From UBA10649 sp963755335 (GTDB taxonomy: Bacteria > Actinomycetota > Actinomycetes > S36-B12), in assembly GCA_963755335.1 (NCBI GenBank), contig CAVWJW010000008.1:1550001-1614000 (forward strand): 64,000 bases of DNA, read 5' to 3'. A program made the translations under genes and the position numbers. Positions 44,176 to 53,427 of this stretch are shown here, piece after piece. Each line of letters starts with the position of its first letter. Position 1 is the stretch's first letter. A model generated the notes under the pieces. It searched no databases. It was not told where the DNA came from and saw nothing but the letters and a program-made list of their open reading frames with translations.

Positions 44176-45210
44176 ATGCGGGCACCGTGGCGCAACTCGT
44201 ACGTCCGGCTGGCGGTGCTGACCGCGCTGGCGGCGGTGGCCGCCTACGTCGTGGCCGAACGACTCCCGTTCGCTGACCCGATTCCGGCCGCTATCACGGC
44301 TGCCGTTGCCACCCGCGCGACCTTCCACCACGCGGCAAAGGAGACGGTCTTCCAGACCGGCGGCGCCCTGATCGGCGCCGCGATCGCGCTCGCGATCGTG
44401 TGGTTGATCGGCACCGGACCCCTCGTCATCTTCCTGCTGGTGCTGCTGTGCTTCGCCCTGGCGCGCGCCTTCCGGCTCGCCTCGCCGGACGAGTCGCCGT
44501 TCGTCGCCGCGAGCATGGCCGTGACGGTGATCCTCGTGGTCGGCACCCACCTGACGACTGAGCTCGCCTTCCAGCGATTCGCGGGAGTGGCTGTGGGCGC
44601 GCTATGTGCGCTTCTCGCGTCCTCTCTGGCGACACCGACCAAGGACACGCGCCTCCTGCGAACCGACGTCGACGCCCTCCAGGACGAACTGTCGGCGCTG
44701 CTGGCCGAGGTGGCCCGAGGACTCCGCGACGAGCCGAGCCCCCAGACGGCTCGCGCCTGGCGCGACCGCGCTGTGGAGCTCCGCAATGAGTCGATCGGCC
44801 TGGCCGCGAGACTCGAGGACCTCTCCACCCACGCCCGGTGGAGTCCACGGATCGACCCGGACGACCTCGAGTCCCTGCGACTGAGCCTGGGCGCCAACCG
44901 GGTGATGTCCGCCCGTGTCCTGTCCATCACCTCGGACCTTGCCGCGGCCGCGAGCGGACGGTCCCGTGCACCGCTCCCCCAGGCCGCATTGACGCCGCTG
45001 GCCAACCTCATCGCCATGGCGGCCGACAACATCGCCGCCGAGGATCCCACCACCTCTGTCGGAGCGACACAGGCTCACGAGGCTGTGCGCATGGCCGATC
45101 AGACGGCACAGATCGCCCTGATCGGCGGCATCGTCTCCAATATCAACCGCATCAACGAGGCCAGCACGGAGCCGACGGACGACACGGACGAGCACTGGTG
45201 GGCGACCTGA
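44176..45210 (+). CDS. FUSC/aromatic acid exporter (ArAE_1)-like membrane protein
   Basis: A 344-residue protein. The N-terminal 140 residues hold four to five membrane helices, starting near VRLAVLTALAAVAAYVVAERL and including VFQTGGALIGAAIALAIVWLIG. The rest is a helical cytoplasmic domain with DALQDELSALLAEVARGL. This is the ArAE_1/YgaE pattern. Transport substrate unknown. The last 20 residues are acidic. It is followed by tRNA-Val. Confidence 0.78.
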   Translation: MRAPWRNSYVRLAVLTALAAVAAYVVAERLPFADPIPAAITAAVATRATFHHAAKETVFQTGGALIGAAIALAIVWLIGTGPLVIFLLVLLCFALARAFRLASPDESPFVAASMAVTVILVVGTHLTTELAFQRFAGVAVGALCALLASSLATPTKDTRLLRTDVDALQDELSALLAEVARGLRDEPSPQTARAWRDRAVELRNESIGLAARLEDLSTHARWSPRIDPDDLESLRLSLGANRVMSARVLSITSDLAAAASGRSRAPLPQAALTPLANLIAMAADNIAAEDPTTSVGATQAHEAVRMADQTAQIALIGGIVSNINRINEASTEPTDDTDEHWWAT

Positions 45211-45299
45211 CCTCCGAGGGGTGCCGACGCGTACGCGAGCCGGTCGGTGTAGCCTTTCTCCGTCACTCGGTAGGGCGACCTGCCGGGTGAAGCCATGTA

Positions 45300-45372
45300 G
45301 GGCGATTGGCGCAGGGGCTAGCGCGCTTCCTTGACACGGAAGAGGTCACAGGTTCAATTCCTGTATCGCCCA
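45300..45372 (+). tRNA. tRNA-Val (anticodon GAC)
   Basis: A 73-base cloverleaf. The acceptor stem is GGGCGAT/ATCGCCC with discriminator A, the anticodon stem CTTCC/GGAAG with loop TTGACAC, and the T-loop TTCAATT. It shares its acceptor stem with the CAC isoacceptor at 38 kb. A strong terminator follows. Confidence 0.97.
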
Positions 45373-45376
45373 CTCG

Positions 45377-45412
45377 AAGAACCCCTTGCGATCCAAGGGG
45401 TTCTTTGCTTTA
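45377..45412 (+). terminator. Rho-independent terminator after tRNA-Val
   Basis: AAGAACCCCTTG pairs with CAAGGGGTTCTT around CGATC, a perfect 12-bp stem, followed by TGCTTT. It begins 4 bases after the tRNA. On the other strand the stem is preceded by the end of the oxidase remnant, whose TAA lies at 45410-45412, so it may act in both directions. Confidence 0.9.
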
Positions 45413-46071
45413 GGGCCGAGGTACCCGAGTCGGCTGGACGAGCAGCTCTGGCCCCAGATCGTTGACGGACTGCACGGCCAGCAGCGTCAGAGTCCCGTCG
45501 ATGCCCTTCCGGAACAACGCCAGCATCGAGGTCACGCCGTCCTGGCCACCGACAGCCATGGCCCAGATGTACGGCCGGCCGACGAGCACCGCCCGAGCAC
45601 CCAGCGCCAGGGCCTTGACCACGTCGCCGCCTCGCCGCACGCCGCCGTCGAGAAGGACCTCCAGCCGGTCCCCCGCCGCCGCGACGACCTCCGGCAGTGC
45701 GCGGATGGTCGCGGGCGCCCCGTCGAGTCCGTTGCCGCCGTGGTTGGACACGCGACACGGTCATCGGGCGGCCGTTGATCCCCGGCGCGTTCGGGGCGAC
45801 CATGTCTAGTCCACCACGCAGGAAGCGGGCGGCCCAGGTCGGGTGCAGGGCCATCTCCGGTGCGAAGCGGATCGCACTGCGGAGGTCAACGCGTCCCGGC
45901 GGCAGGGGTGCCCGGCGCCAGTCGTTCCCCCCAGTGCCAGCCCTCGCAGTTCGCCCGGACCGTGGTCCCCCGCTCGTTTCCGCCTTCGATGAACCAGTAC
46001 ACGGACGGCGGCAGCTTCCTCTTCGCCTGTCGCCGAGCGTGCTCGGCGGAGGTGAACGACGTCGTGGCCAC
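45410..46071 (-). pseudogene. Remnant of an FMN-dependent alpha-hydroxy-acid oxidase (MftD/LldD type)
   Basis: Three pieces in different frames match successive parts of this roughly 390-residue TIM-barrel family. The start is RRQAKRKLPPSVYWFIEGG (45886-46071). A middle fragment has FAPEMALHPTWAARFLRGG (around 45780-45880). The C-terminal third, with SNHGGNGLDGAPATIRALP and LLDGGVRRGGDVVKALALG, is at 45410-45751. The whole span could code only about 220 residues. The segment between the N-terminus and the middle, and the one before SNHGG, are missing, so the catalytic barrel is incomplete. This is loss of sequence, not just an indel. Confidence 0.82.
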
Positions 46072-46115
46072 GGGTCCGGACGCTACACCGCCACGCGAGT
46101 GGCACGTCCCGAACG

Positions 46116-46156
46116 CGACAGTGCCGCGCAGCCCGAGGGTCTGCGCGGCACTGTCG
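46116..46156 (-). terminator. 16-bp perfect hairpin after the sugar operon
   Basis: CGACAGTGCCGCGCAG at 46116-46131 pairs exactly with 46141-46156 around a 9-base loop. It starts 18 bases downstream of the binding-protein stop. No U-run follows, but its strength and position suit the end of the operon. Confidence 0.75.
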
Positions 46157-46174
46157 TCAGTGCGGATGGATAAA

Positions 46175-47161
46175 TCAGCACTTCGAGAGGTACTGACCCT
46201 TCTTGCCGGCCGGGGTGTCGACGTTCTGCGGGGTGAGAATCGAGAATCCGGTCGTGATCTTCTTCTTGGTGGCCTTGCCGGTCAGCGCGTTCATGGCCTG
46301 GTCGATGCCCTGGACGCCGATCGAGTACGGCTGCTGGGCGATGAGGGCCTGGACAGTGCCAGCCTTGAGAGCCTTGACCTGGTCGGGGCCGGCGTCGAAG
46401 CCGATGACCACAACCTGGCCTTCCTTGCCAGCCTGCTTGATGCCGGTGGCTGCGCCCTCGGCCGAGAACAGGTTGCTGGCGAAGATCGCCTTCAGATCAG
46501 GATCCTTGGCCAGGGCGGCCGTGGTGATCTGAGCGGCGATGGCCGGCTCGTTCTGCGAGTACTGCTGACCTACGAAGGTGTACTTGCCGCCGCTGGCTGC
46601 GGCTGCCTGGGCGAAGCCCTTGTCACGAGCGTCGGTGGTGCTGATGCCCGGCTTGACGCCGATGCCCATGACCTTGCCGCCGTCCGGAACGAGACGCTTG
46701 ACTGCTGCGAAGGCAGCAGCGCCGCCCGCGAGGTTGTTCGAGGAGATCTGCGACACCGCGAACGAGGGGTTGCGGACCGTGGTGTCAACCAGGACCACCT
46801 TGATGCCGGCCTTGGCGGCCTGCTCGAGGGGCTTCTGCATCGCGTTGACATCGTTCGGGGCGATGAGGATGGCATCCGGCTTGCTGGCGACAACCGAAGC
46901 CAGGATCGGACGCTGCAAGGTCGCATCGAACTTGGCCGGGCCCTGCGTCGTAACCGTGGCGCCGAGCTTCTTGGCCTCTGCGTTCACTCCACAGCCCATG
47001 GTGATGTAGAAACCGTCACCCTTGACGCCCTGGATGAACACGATCTTCTTCGCCGTGGCAGCCTGAGCCCCCGGCATGCTTGCCATGGTCAGTCCGACAG
47101 CGACGCCAGCGGTAACCGCCATGATCGTCGTCTTCTTGACGAGGTTGTTGCTCTTCACCAT
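46175..47161 (-). CDS. Sugar-binding protein of an ABC transporter (PBP1/RbsB-like)
   Basis: Captures the sugar outside the membrane for the adjacent permease. The 328 residues have an N-terminal hydrophobic segment (TTIMAVTAGVAVGLTMASM) and a signal cleavage site near AQAATA; there is no lipobox Cys. The mature part has the two-lobed PBP1 fold: KKIVFIQGVKGDGFY, DAILIAPNDVNAMQKPLEQA and VVVIGFDAGPDQVKAL. Its ATG directly abuts the permease stop. It is the last gene of the operon. Confidence 0.9.
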   Translation of the reverse strand: MVKSNNLVKKTTIMAVTAGVAVGLTMASMPGAQAATAKKIVFIQGVKGDGFYITMGCGVNAEAKKLGATVTTQGPAKFDATLQRPILASVVASKPDAILIAPNDVNAMQKPLEQAAKAGIKVVLVDTTVRNPSFAVSQISSNNLAGGAAAFAAVKRLVPDGGKVMGIGVKPGISTTDARDKGFAQAAAASGGKYTFVGQQYSQNEPAIAAQITTAALAKDPDLKAIFASNLFSAEGAATGIKQAGKEGQVVVIGFDAGPDQVKALKAGTVQALIAQQPYSIGVQGIDQAMNALTGKATKKKITTGFSILTPQNVDTPAGKKGQYLSKC

Positions 47162-48257
47162 CTACCCATCCTTTTCTGTTTTCCCGACAATCTCTTCGCC
47201 GCTTTGGCGAATCTTGGGTTTGCGTCCTGATCCCTTTGGCAGCCTGTTACGCCGCAAGCCGTCGAGATAGACAGCACCGATCAGGAAGATTCCGACGACG
47301 ACGCCCTGCCAGTAGGACTCAACGCCGATGATAATGAACCCGGACTCCAGAACCACGGGAATGAGAAGACCCACAACCGTTCCGAAGATGGAGCCGATTC
47401 CGCCGAACAGGCTGGTGCCGCCGATGACGACACCTGCCACCACCGTCAGCGCGGTCATGGACTGGCCGCCGATGGTCGTCTGCTGGTAGAACGCCAGGCT
47501 GAGAATGCCAGCGAAGCCGGCACACGCACCGCTGATGATGTAGACCCAGATCAGCTGCCAGTCGACATTGATGCCGACGCGACGGCACGCCTCAGGGTTC
47601 GAGCCGACCGCGAACGTGTACAGGCCGAAGCGCGTCCGGTGAAGCAGGATGCTGCCGAGGATCACCACGACTCCGGCGATCACCGTGAGCGACGGCACCT
47701 GCCAGATGATGTCGCCGAAGCCGACGGCGTCGACGAACTCACCGGGAACGTCGGTGAGGTCGATGCCGCCGGTCATGACCTGCGCGAGACCAAGGGCCAT
47801 GCCCAAGCGTTCCGAGCGTCACGATGAAGGCGGGCACCTTCGCCTTGGCGATCAGGAAGCCGTTGATGAAGCCCCACGCTGCGCCGGCCACCACTGCGAC
47901 CACGACGCCGACCATCGCGGTGCCCCAGCCGGAGGCACCCATGCTGCCCATCACCTTGGCGGCGACGACGCTGCTGAAGATCAGCACGGAGCCGATCGAC
48001 AGGTCGATGCCGGCCGTGATGATGACGAGCGTGGCACCGACACCGAGCACCGCGAAGATCGAGGTGTTGACGATGATCGACCTCAGGTTGAACACGGTCG
48101 GGAACGCATCCGGTGCCATGATCGAGAAGACGATGCAGATCGCGATGAGGACGAGCACGATCTGTGCGGCCTGAACGCGCGTGATCCGCTTCCAGAGGCT
48201 CATCTTCTCCGTGTCGAGGAGGTTCGTTGCCTCCCGGGTCTGGACGTCGACGCTCAT
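47162..48257 (-). CDS. Sugar ABC transporter permease (RbsC/FrcC-like; one-base insertion)
   Basis: A membrane channel of about 364 residues with some ten helices. The N-terminal frame (MSVDVQTREATNLL to VPAFIVTLGTLG) and the C-terminal frame (from MALGLAQVMTGG) join if one base is removed from the GGG run at about 47802-47804. Family blocks include ITAGIDLSIGSVL (the EAA-like loop of BPD_transp_2) and GGTSLFGGIGSIFGTVVG. The ATG at 48257 overlaps the ATPase stop as ATGA. Confidence 0.9.
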
Positions 48258-49012
48258 GCTGCAGTCTCCTCGTCCAGTCGGCCGGTCATGGCGCCCACGA
48301 GTTCCTCGATACTGGTGTCCGCAGCGCGATAGATGGCAACGCGATGACCACGACGCATGACCTGCACGTCGTCGGCGACTGCCAGCACCTCGGGCATCGA
48401 GTGGCTGATGAGGACCACGCCGATGCCCTTGTCGCGCACCCGCTTGATCATCTCGAGGACGTTCTTGGTCTGCACCACGCCAAGAGCGGCTGTGGGCTCG
48501 TCCAGGAAGATGACCTTGCTGGCCCACGCGGATGCGCGAGCCACCGCGATGCTCTGCTTCTGGCCACCCGACATCGAACCGACGGGCTCATTGAGCGTCT
48601 GCACCGTTGCGCCGAGATCCTGGAACGCGGCAACGCTCTGCTCGCGCATCTCCTTGCGGTTCATGAACCCGAGGAATCCCAATACGCCATTGCGCTTGAT
48701 CTCGCGGCCGAGGAACAGGTTGTTCACCGGATCGAGGTGCGGACACAGCGCCAAGTCCTGATAGACGGTCTCGATGCCGATCTCGCGCGCTACCGATGGC
48801 GAGTTGATCGTCACCGGCTGCCCCTCGAACTTGATCGTGCCACCCTCGGCCGGCTGCGTGCCGGCGAGGATCTTGATGAGGGTGCTCTTCCCCGCACCGT
48901 TGTCTCCGATGAGCGCAGTCACCTGGCCCTGCTCAACATCGAAGTCACAGTCGTCGAGGGCGACGACGTGTCCGAACGTCCGCACGATTCCTCGTGCTTC
49001 AAGAATGGGCAT
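48254..49012 (-). CDS. Sugar ABC transporter ATP-binding protein, single domain (FrcA-like)
   Basis: Powers the transporter. The 252 residues form one nucleotide-binding domain: Walker A GDNGAGKST, Q-loop VYQDLALCPHLD, signature SGGQKQSIAVARA, Walker B VIFLDEPTAALG and switch His in LISHSMPE. Most ribose-type systems use a roughly 500-residue tandem ATPase. The single-domain form is seen in fructose (FrcA) and some other ketose or polyol systems. Confidence 0.92.
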   Translation of the reverse strand: MPILEARGIVRTFGHVVALDDCDFDVEQGQVTALIGDNGAGKSTLIKILAGTQPAEGGTIKFEGQPVTINSPSVAREIGIETVYQDLALCPHLDPVNNLFLGREIKRNGVLGFLGFMNRKEMREQSVAAFQDLGATVQTLNEPVGSMSGGQKQSIAVARASAWASKVIFLDEPTAALGVVQTKNVLEMIKRVRDKGIGVVLISHSMPEVLAVADDVQVMRRGHRVAIYRAADTSIEELVGAMTGRLDEETAA

Positions 49013-49027
49013 GAATACTCACACTTC

Positions 49028-49057
49028 CTCTACGTCGAATCTACTCATTCGTGTCAA
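49028..49057 (-). promoter_or_regulatory. Possible internal promoter for the ABC transporter genes
   Basis: On the minus strand TTGACA (49052-49057) overlaps the aldolase stop codon. About 18 bases downstream is GTAGAG, a weak -10. Between them lies CGAAT-N6-ATTCG (49036-49051), a small palindrome. It could give the transporter its own expression; read-through from upstream is also likely. Confidence 0.4.
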
Positions 49058-49974
49058 ACGGAGAACCAGGGTGTTGCACGACCCACGATCGACTCCTTGA
49101 GAGTGGCCAGGCGCGGGACGGCGACCTCGCTGAGGAACGTCTCGCGCTCGGCGCCGGTGAGTCCGATCGACTCCTTCCAGACCGAGCGACCCGCGATGAA
49201 GCCGGAAGCTCCACCATCATCGCAAGACACGCGGATCACGTTGGTGAATTCGTCGAAGTCGACTCCTGCGCTGAGCACTGCCCACGGAACCGTGACGGCC
49301 TCGGCAAGACGACGGCAGCCTGCTGGGCTGCGCGGGTACTCAAGCTTGAGCAGGTCGGGCTTCAGCTCGTTGAGCAGGATGGCGGACTCGACGATCGCGT
49401 CCTCCTTCTCCTGATCCGACATACCCGCGCTTCCCGGCAACGGGTAGATGAGGTTCTCGATGACGGAGGGGATGCCCACCTCGCGGCAGTCGGCGACGAC
49501 ATCGCGCACGACCTGGAGGACTTCCTCGGTGAGGTCAGGCTCTCCGTCGCCGCGCATGCGGGCGGGGTTCATCATGACGAGGAACTTGACGGCCTGACCG
49601 CCCATGTCGCGCACCCACGTTGCGTTCTGCTCGGGGATGCGGTGCGTGCGAGGCTCGTCACCGAACTTGCCGCGCTCGGACGGCTCCGCGGCCACCAGCA
49701 GGCCGCACGTCGGCGCGAGGGAACCGCTGTCGCGCACCGCGGGAACGCCGAAATCGGGATCGAGGAGGATGCCCGACGCCAGTGGAGTGAGGTGGCGGGC
49801 GACGTCGATCTTGGCCTGCCGCATGTCTTCGACCGTGGGGTCAGCAACGCCGACGGCGGCGAACATCCGGCGAAGGGTATTGCGCTGATCCATCGCGACG
49901 ATGGAGAAGTATCCATCGGTGTCCGCGATCGCGGACAGGGTGACGGCATCGCTGTTCGCAACTGCCGGATTCAT
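49054..49974 (-). CDS. Class I aldolase of the LacD/YihT family
   Basis: Probably cleaves a ketohexose 1,6-bisphosphate (tagatose-type) or a related phosphorylated sugar into two three-carbon units. The 306 residues show IVAMDQRNTLRRMF, ASGILLDPDFGVPA, VKFLVMMNP and the probable Schiff-base Lys in LLKLEYP. A Ser/Gly phosphate-binding end (SGFIAGRSVWKES) follows. A sulfofructose phosphate aldolase (YihT) belongs to the same family and cannot be excluded. AAAGGAG precedes the ATG, which overlaps the kinase stop. Confidence 0.83.
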   Translation of the reverse strand: MNPAVANSDAVTLSAIADTDGYFSIVAMDQRNTLRRMFAAVGVADPTVEDMRQAKIDVARHLTPLASGILLDPDFGVPAVRDSGSLAPTCGLLVAAEPSERGKFGDEPRTHRIPEQNATWVRDMGGQAVKFLVMMNPARMRGDGEPDLTEEVLQVVRDVVADCREVGIPSVIENLIYPLPGSAGMSDQEKEDAIVESAILLNELKPDLLKLEYPRSPAGCRRLAEAVTVPWAVLSAGVDFDEFTNVIRVSCDDGGASGFIAGRSVWKESIGLTGAERETFLSEVAVPRLATLKESIVGRATPWFSV

Positions 49975-51354
49975 GTAACCAACTCCTTTGTAGTGACCTG
50001 AGTGAGAAATCCTTGGACGAGCGAGCCCGTATCGACTCCGGCGGCTCGCGCGGCGAACATCGCGGCTCCTCGCGCGCCGGCCTGCTCGACGTCGCTCACG
50101 ACGAGTCCGCGGCATGATGTGCGCCTTGCCGCGGTAGACACCATCAAGGTGTGCCCAGCCGCCCGCTGCCACGGCCGTCTCATACGGGCCGGCGATGCCG
50201 GTGACGGCATCGACTATGGCGCTGGTCTCGTCGAGCACGTAGTTCATCGCAGCGGCCCATACCTGCTCGGGCGTCGCGTTCTCGCGCAGCTGGACGGTGA
50301 CCTCGTTGGTCCATCCACCCGGCTCGGACACCAGGACCGTTGAGACGCGCGCGTCGCCGGGGTGCCACGTGTCGGCGATCCGCCGGCGCTCGTTGCGGGT
50401 GCGGGCCCCCAGCATCGACAGGATGCGACCCAGGACCAGCCCTGATCGCGTGGCGCCGAGGATGGCGGTGGAGCCGGTGAGCACGTGCCGTCCGGCACTC
50501 AGGCCCAGGCCGACCAGTCGTGCGCGCTCCTCGTTGCTGAGGGTTCGCGGGACGGTGCGCAGAATGACGTCGGCAGTTCCGCACGAGTCGAAGAGGTCGT
50601 CGCCGCCGTATGCGCCGGCACCTACAGAGTTGACCAGGTGGTCGTGCCCGGCGACGGTGACTGCCGCTCCGCGCAGGACCGCCGGTGCAGACGCGTTGGC
50701 CGCGCCCAGGCTGGTTCCTGCGGCAACCATGGGCGGAAGGAAGTCGGCCCCGGCCCCGATGAGGTCGAGCGTGGCTGCCCAAGGCCCTACGACGAGCTGG
50801 TCGAGCAGGCCGGTGCGCGAGGCCAGGGATGGCTCGGTGCCGAGTTCGCCGGTCAGTCGGTAGCCGATGTACTCCAGGGCGTTCAGCCACGTGAGGCGGC
50901 CGAGGCCGTCATAGCCGTGACCGCGCAGCCACAGCAGCTTGGAGAAGGAGCACTCGGCCTTGGCCGCGAGTCCGGTGACAGCGGAGAACTCGGAACGGAA
51001 GTGGTCGGGCAGCGCGGCGAGCTCCTCAGCCCCACGCTGGTCGTACCAGGCGATGGCGGGAGTCACGGGGGCGCCGTGGGCATCGATGACGACGCCGGTC
51101 TCGGCGAGTCCCGTAATGCCGATGCCGATCACCCGGACGTCGGATCCGACCGACTCGGCGGCCTCAGCGATGACGGCGATGGCAGCGTCGGCAAGGTGGT
51201 CGATGTCGACCTGGACCTCGCCGCTGTCGGACACGTTCCACGTCGTGGGTGCACTGGCCGAACCGAGAAGGCTGCCGTCCAGGTCCAGGGCAACCGCCTT
51301 GATGGACGTGGTGCCGACGTCGACGCCGACGACCGTCTCGCGCGGTGTCGTCAT
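49971..51354 (-). CDS. FGGY-family carbohydrate kinase (one-base insertion)
   Basis: Phosphorylates a sugar or polyol. Starts MTTPRETVVGVDVGTTSIKAVA (phosphate-1 motif of the actin-like fold); IGITGLAETGVV, PAIAWYDQRG and the ADP-binding block AVAAGGWAHLDGVYRGK follow. Near the end one base must be removed at about 50109-50113 to join GVYRGKAHIM to RGLVVSDVEQAGARGAAMFAA. The repaired length is 460 residues. Without the repair the frame runs on into the aldolase gene and looks like a fusion, which is false. Substrate unknown. Confidence 0.88.
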
Positions 51355-52398
51355 GCCGTCACCGACTCGGGATGCCGGTGTCCGGGCGAAGGCTTCGCGG
51401 CGGACGGGGGCAGCTCCCCGGATCCGCGCTTGATGAACTGCAACGGGACGAAGACGTCGACCCCGTCGTCGTCGACACCGTCCATCCGGGCGCGCAGTCG
51501 CTCCATCGCGACGTGCGCGAGGAGCCGGGGATCGTGATCGATGACGGTGACGGCCGGCTCGAGGACGTCGGCGGTCGCAAAGTCGCCGAAGGACACGAGG
51601 GCCACGTCGGTGCGGCCGCGCAGGTGCAGCGCCCGAACGACGCCGAGCGAGATCTCCGAGCGCGAGCTGAAGATGGCCGTCGGCGGACTCGCCAGATCGA
51701 GCATCTCGTTCGTGCGAAGCTCGGCCTGCTGGTCGTCGACGCACCCGGTGACGATGAGGTCCGGATCGATCTCGAGGCCCAGTTCGCGGATCGCCTTGAG
51801 GTAGCCCTCCTGACGCAGTGACGACGTCTTGATGCTCAGGTCGTCGGCCAGAAGTCCGATGCGTCGATGCCCGAACGACGCCAGATGGCGCACCACGCTG
51901 GCCGAGGATTCGAGGTCGTCGACGAGCACGACACCCGTCGTGATTCCCTCAGGCCCGCGGTCCATGAACACCACCGGTGTGTTCACGGTTCGCAGGAAGG
52001 CGTAGTCAGCCGCGTACGGGAACCACGATCAGGCCCGCGACGCGGCGGGCCAGCAGGCCCTCGACAACCTTGCGCTCGCGATGCGGATCACGGGAGTTGC
52101 TGGCGACGAGCAGGTTGATGCCCAGGGGCAGGACGAGCTGCTCGACCTCTTCGATGGCCTTCGCGAAGAACGGATCCCCGATCGTCGGCACCACGATGCC
52201 GACCGTGTCGTCGACTCCCCGTCGCAGGGAACGTGCCATGAGATCGACCTGGTATCCCAGGCTTTCGACGGCCTCCTGCACACGGCGGCGCGTCTCGGGC
52301 GCGACCCCGTCGAAACCGTTGATGACACGGGAAGCGGTCTTCGTGCTGGTGCCGGCGGCCTGCGCGACGTCCTTGAGCCGAACGGGGTTGGCAGTCAT
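51351..52398 (-). CDS. LacI-family transcriptional regulator (one-base insertion)
   Basis: The likely repressor of this operon. The 348-residue repaired protein has an N-terminal HTH, VRLKDVAQAAGTSTKTASRV, the hinge RRRVQEAVESLGYQ, and a PBP1-like sensor domain with DDTVGIVVPTIGDPFF and IAVVR-type blocks through SFGDFATADVLEPA. One base at about 52013-52016 must be removed to join VVPVR to ADYAFLRTVNTPVV. The ATG overlaps the pfkB-type stop, and its own stop overlaps the kinase start. Confidence 0.9.
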
Positions 52399-53387
52399 CG
52401 CGCCGCCCCCTCGGTCTCGCGGGTGAGGAGTCCGAAGATCTCGCGGATCCGATCCACCTCGGCGCCGCCGGCGAGGACGTGCTCGCACGAGGCAGCCGCA
52501 GCCGCGACGCCGAAGTTCACGGCCTCGGCCCAGTCGACGTCGTCGCCTGCGGATCGCGACCAGACGTGCGACAGTCCGCCTACGAAGGAGTCACCGGCGC
52601 CGACGGTGCTGGCCGCAACGACCGGGAATGCCGGGAACCAGGTGACGCCGCCGTCGTGGGCCATGGCCACGCCTGCGGAGCCGGCCGTCACCAGCGCAAG
52701 GCTGGCTCCCCGATCGCACAGTCCGAGCGCGGCCTTCTCGGCCCGCGGGCGCACCGTGTCGGGATGCTCGGTGTGGCTGTCCATGAGGTCGCCGCCGACC
52801 GACGCGATCGTCGCCTCGGCCTCGTCGAGATTCGGTGTGACGACGTCAGCCCCGTGGTCGAGGGCCTCGTCGAGCCACGCCGGAGCGGTGTCGATGAGGA
52901 TCCGACCGCCGGCACCGTGCACGTCGTCGATGAGAGCGCCCAGGGACCCCGCCGGCAGCTCGAGCGGGAAGCTGCCCATGCACAGCACGACGTCGCCAGG
53001 CTTGGTCAACGAGGCCGCGGTGGCGCGCACACGCTGCCAGTCGCTCGCGGACATCGGCCAGCCTGCGTCGTTGACGACCGTGACCCTGTTGACGGCCTCT
53101 TCGAGGTAGATGCTCGCCACCCGGACTCCGCCCGGCACCTCGACCGTGGTGAACTCGCCGCCCTCGGCGGTCAGGAGCGCCTCGTAGCGGCTGCGATCGT
53201 CGATCCCGATCGGGATCAGCATCGGCGCGCTGTCGCCGAGCGCCCTCAGGACGCGCGCCACGTTGATGCCCTTGCCACCCGCCGTCAGCACCACCGACCG
53301 GGTCCGGATGACCGCTCCGGGCACCATCTCCTGGATGGTGATCGTGCGGTCGAAGACCGGGTTGGGATTGATGATCAGCGTGCCGAT
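52395..53387 (-). CDS. PfkB-family sugar kinase (1-phosphofructokinase/tagatose-6-phosphate kinase-like)
   Basis: Phosphorylates a hexose phosphate, first gene of the operon. The core has TAGGKGINVARVLRALG, VVTPNLDEAEA and the catalytic GAGDSFVGGL. The conserved N-terminal strand LIINPNPVFDRT lies upstream of the first ATG (53327), but no ATG or GTG precedes it in frame. GGGAGGT lies about seven bases before an ATC at 53385-53387, and a CTG lies at 53376-53378. Either a rare start is used or one base is wrong. I take 53387; full length is about 330 residues. Confidence 0.82.
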   Translation of the reverse strand: MGTLIINPNPVFDRTITIQEMVPGAVIRTRSVVLTAGGKGINVARVLRALGDSAPMLIPIGIDDRSRYEALLTAEGGEFTTVEVPGGVRVASIYLEEAVNRVTVVNDAGWPMSASDWQRVRATAASLTKPGDVVLCMGSFPLELPAGSLGALIDDVHGAGGRILIDTAPAWLDEALDHGADVVTPNLDEAEATIASVGGDLMDSHTEHPDTVRPRAEKAALGLCDRGASLALVTAGSAGVAMAHDGGVTWFPAFPVVAASTVGAGDSFVGGLSHVWSRSAGDDVDWAEAVNFGVAAAAASCEHVLAGGAEVDRIREIFGLLTRETEGAAR

Positions 53388-53427
53388 GGCCCGGACCTCC
53401 CACCCTGGTGGTTTGCGACGTGGACTG

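Noticed and set aside
43331..45299. Integrated mobile element between tRNA genes
   Set aside because: No integrase, transposase or direct repeat of a tRNA end is visible; the genes look like ordinary small chromosomal genes.
49054..51744. Apparent fusion of a sugar kinase with an aldolase
   Set aside because: The continuous frame exists only because of a one-base insertion near 50111. With it removed, the kinase ends at 49971 and the aldolase starts at its own ATG with an AAAGGAG site.
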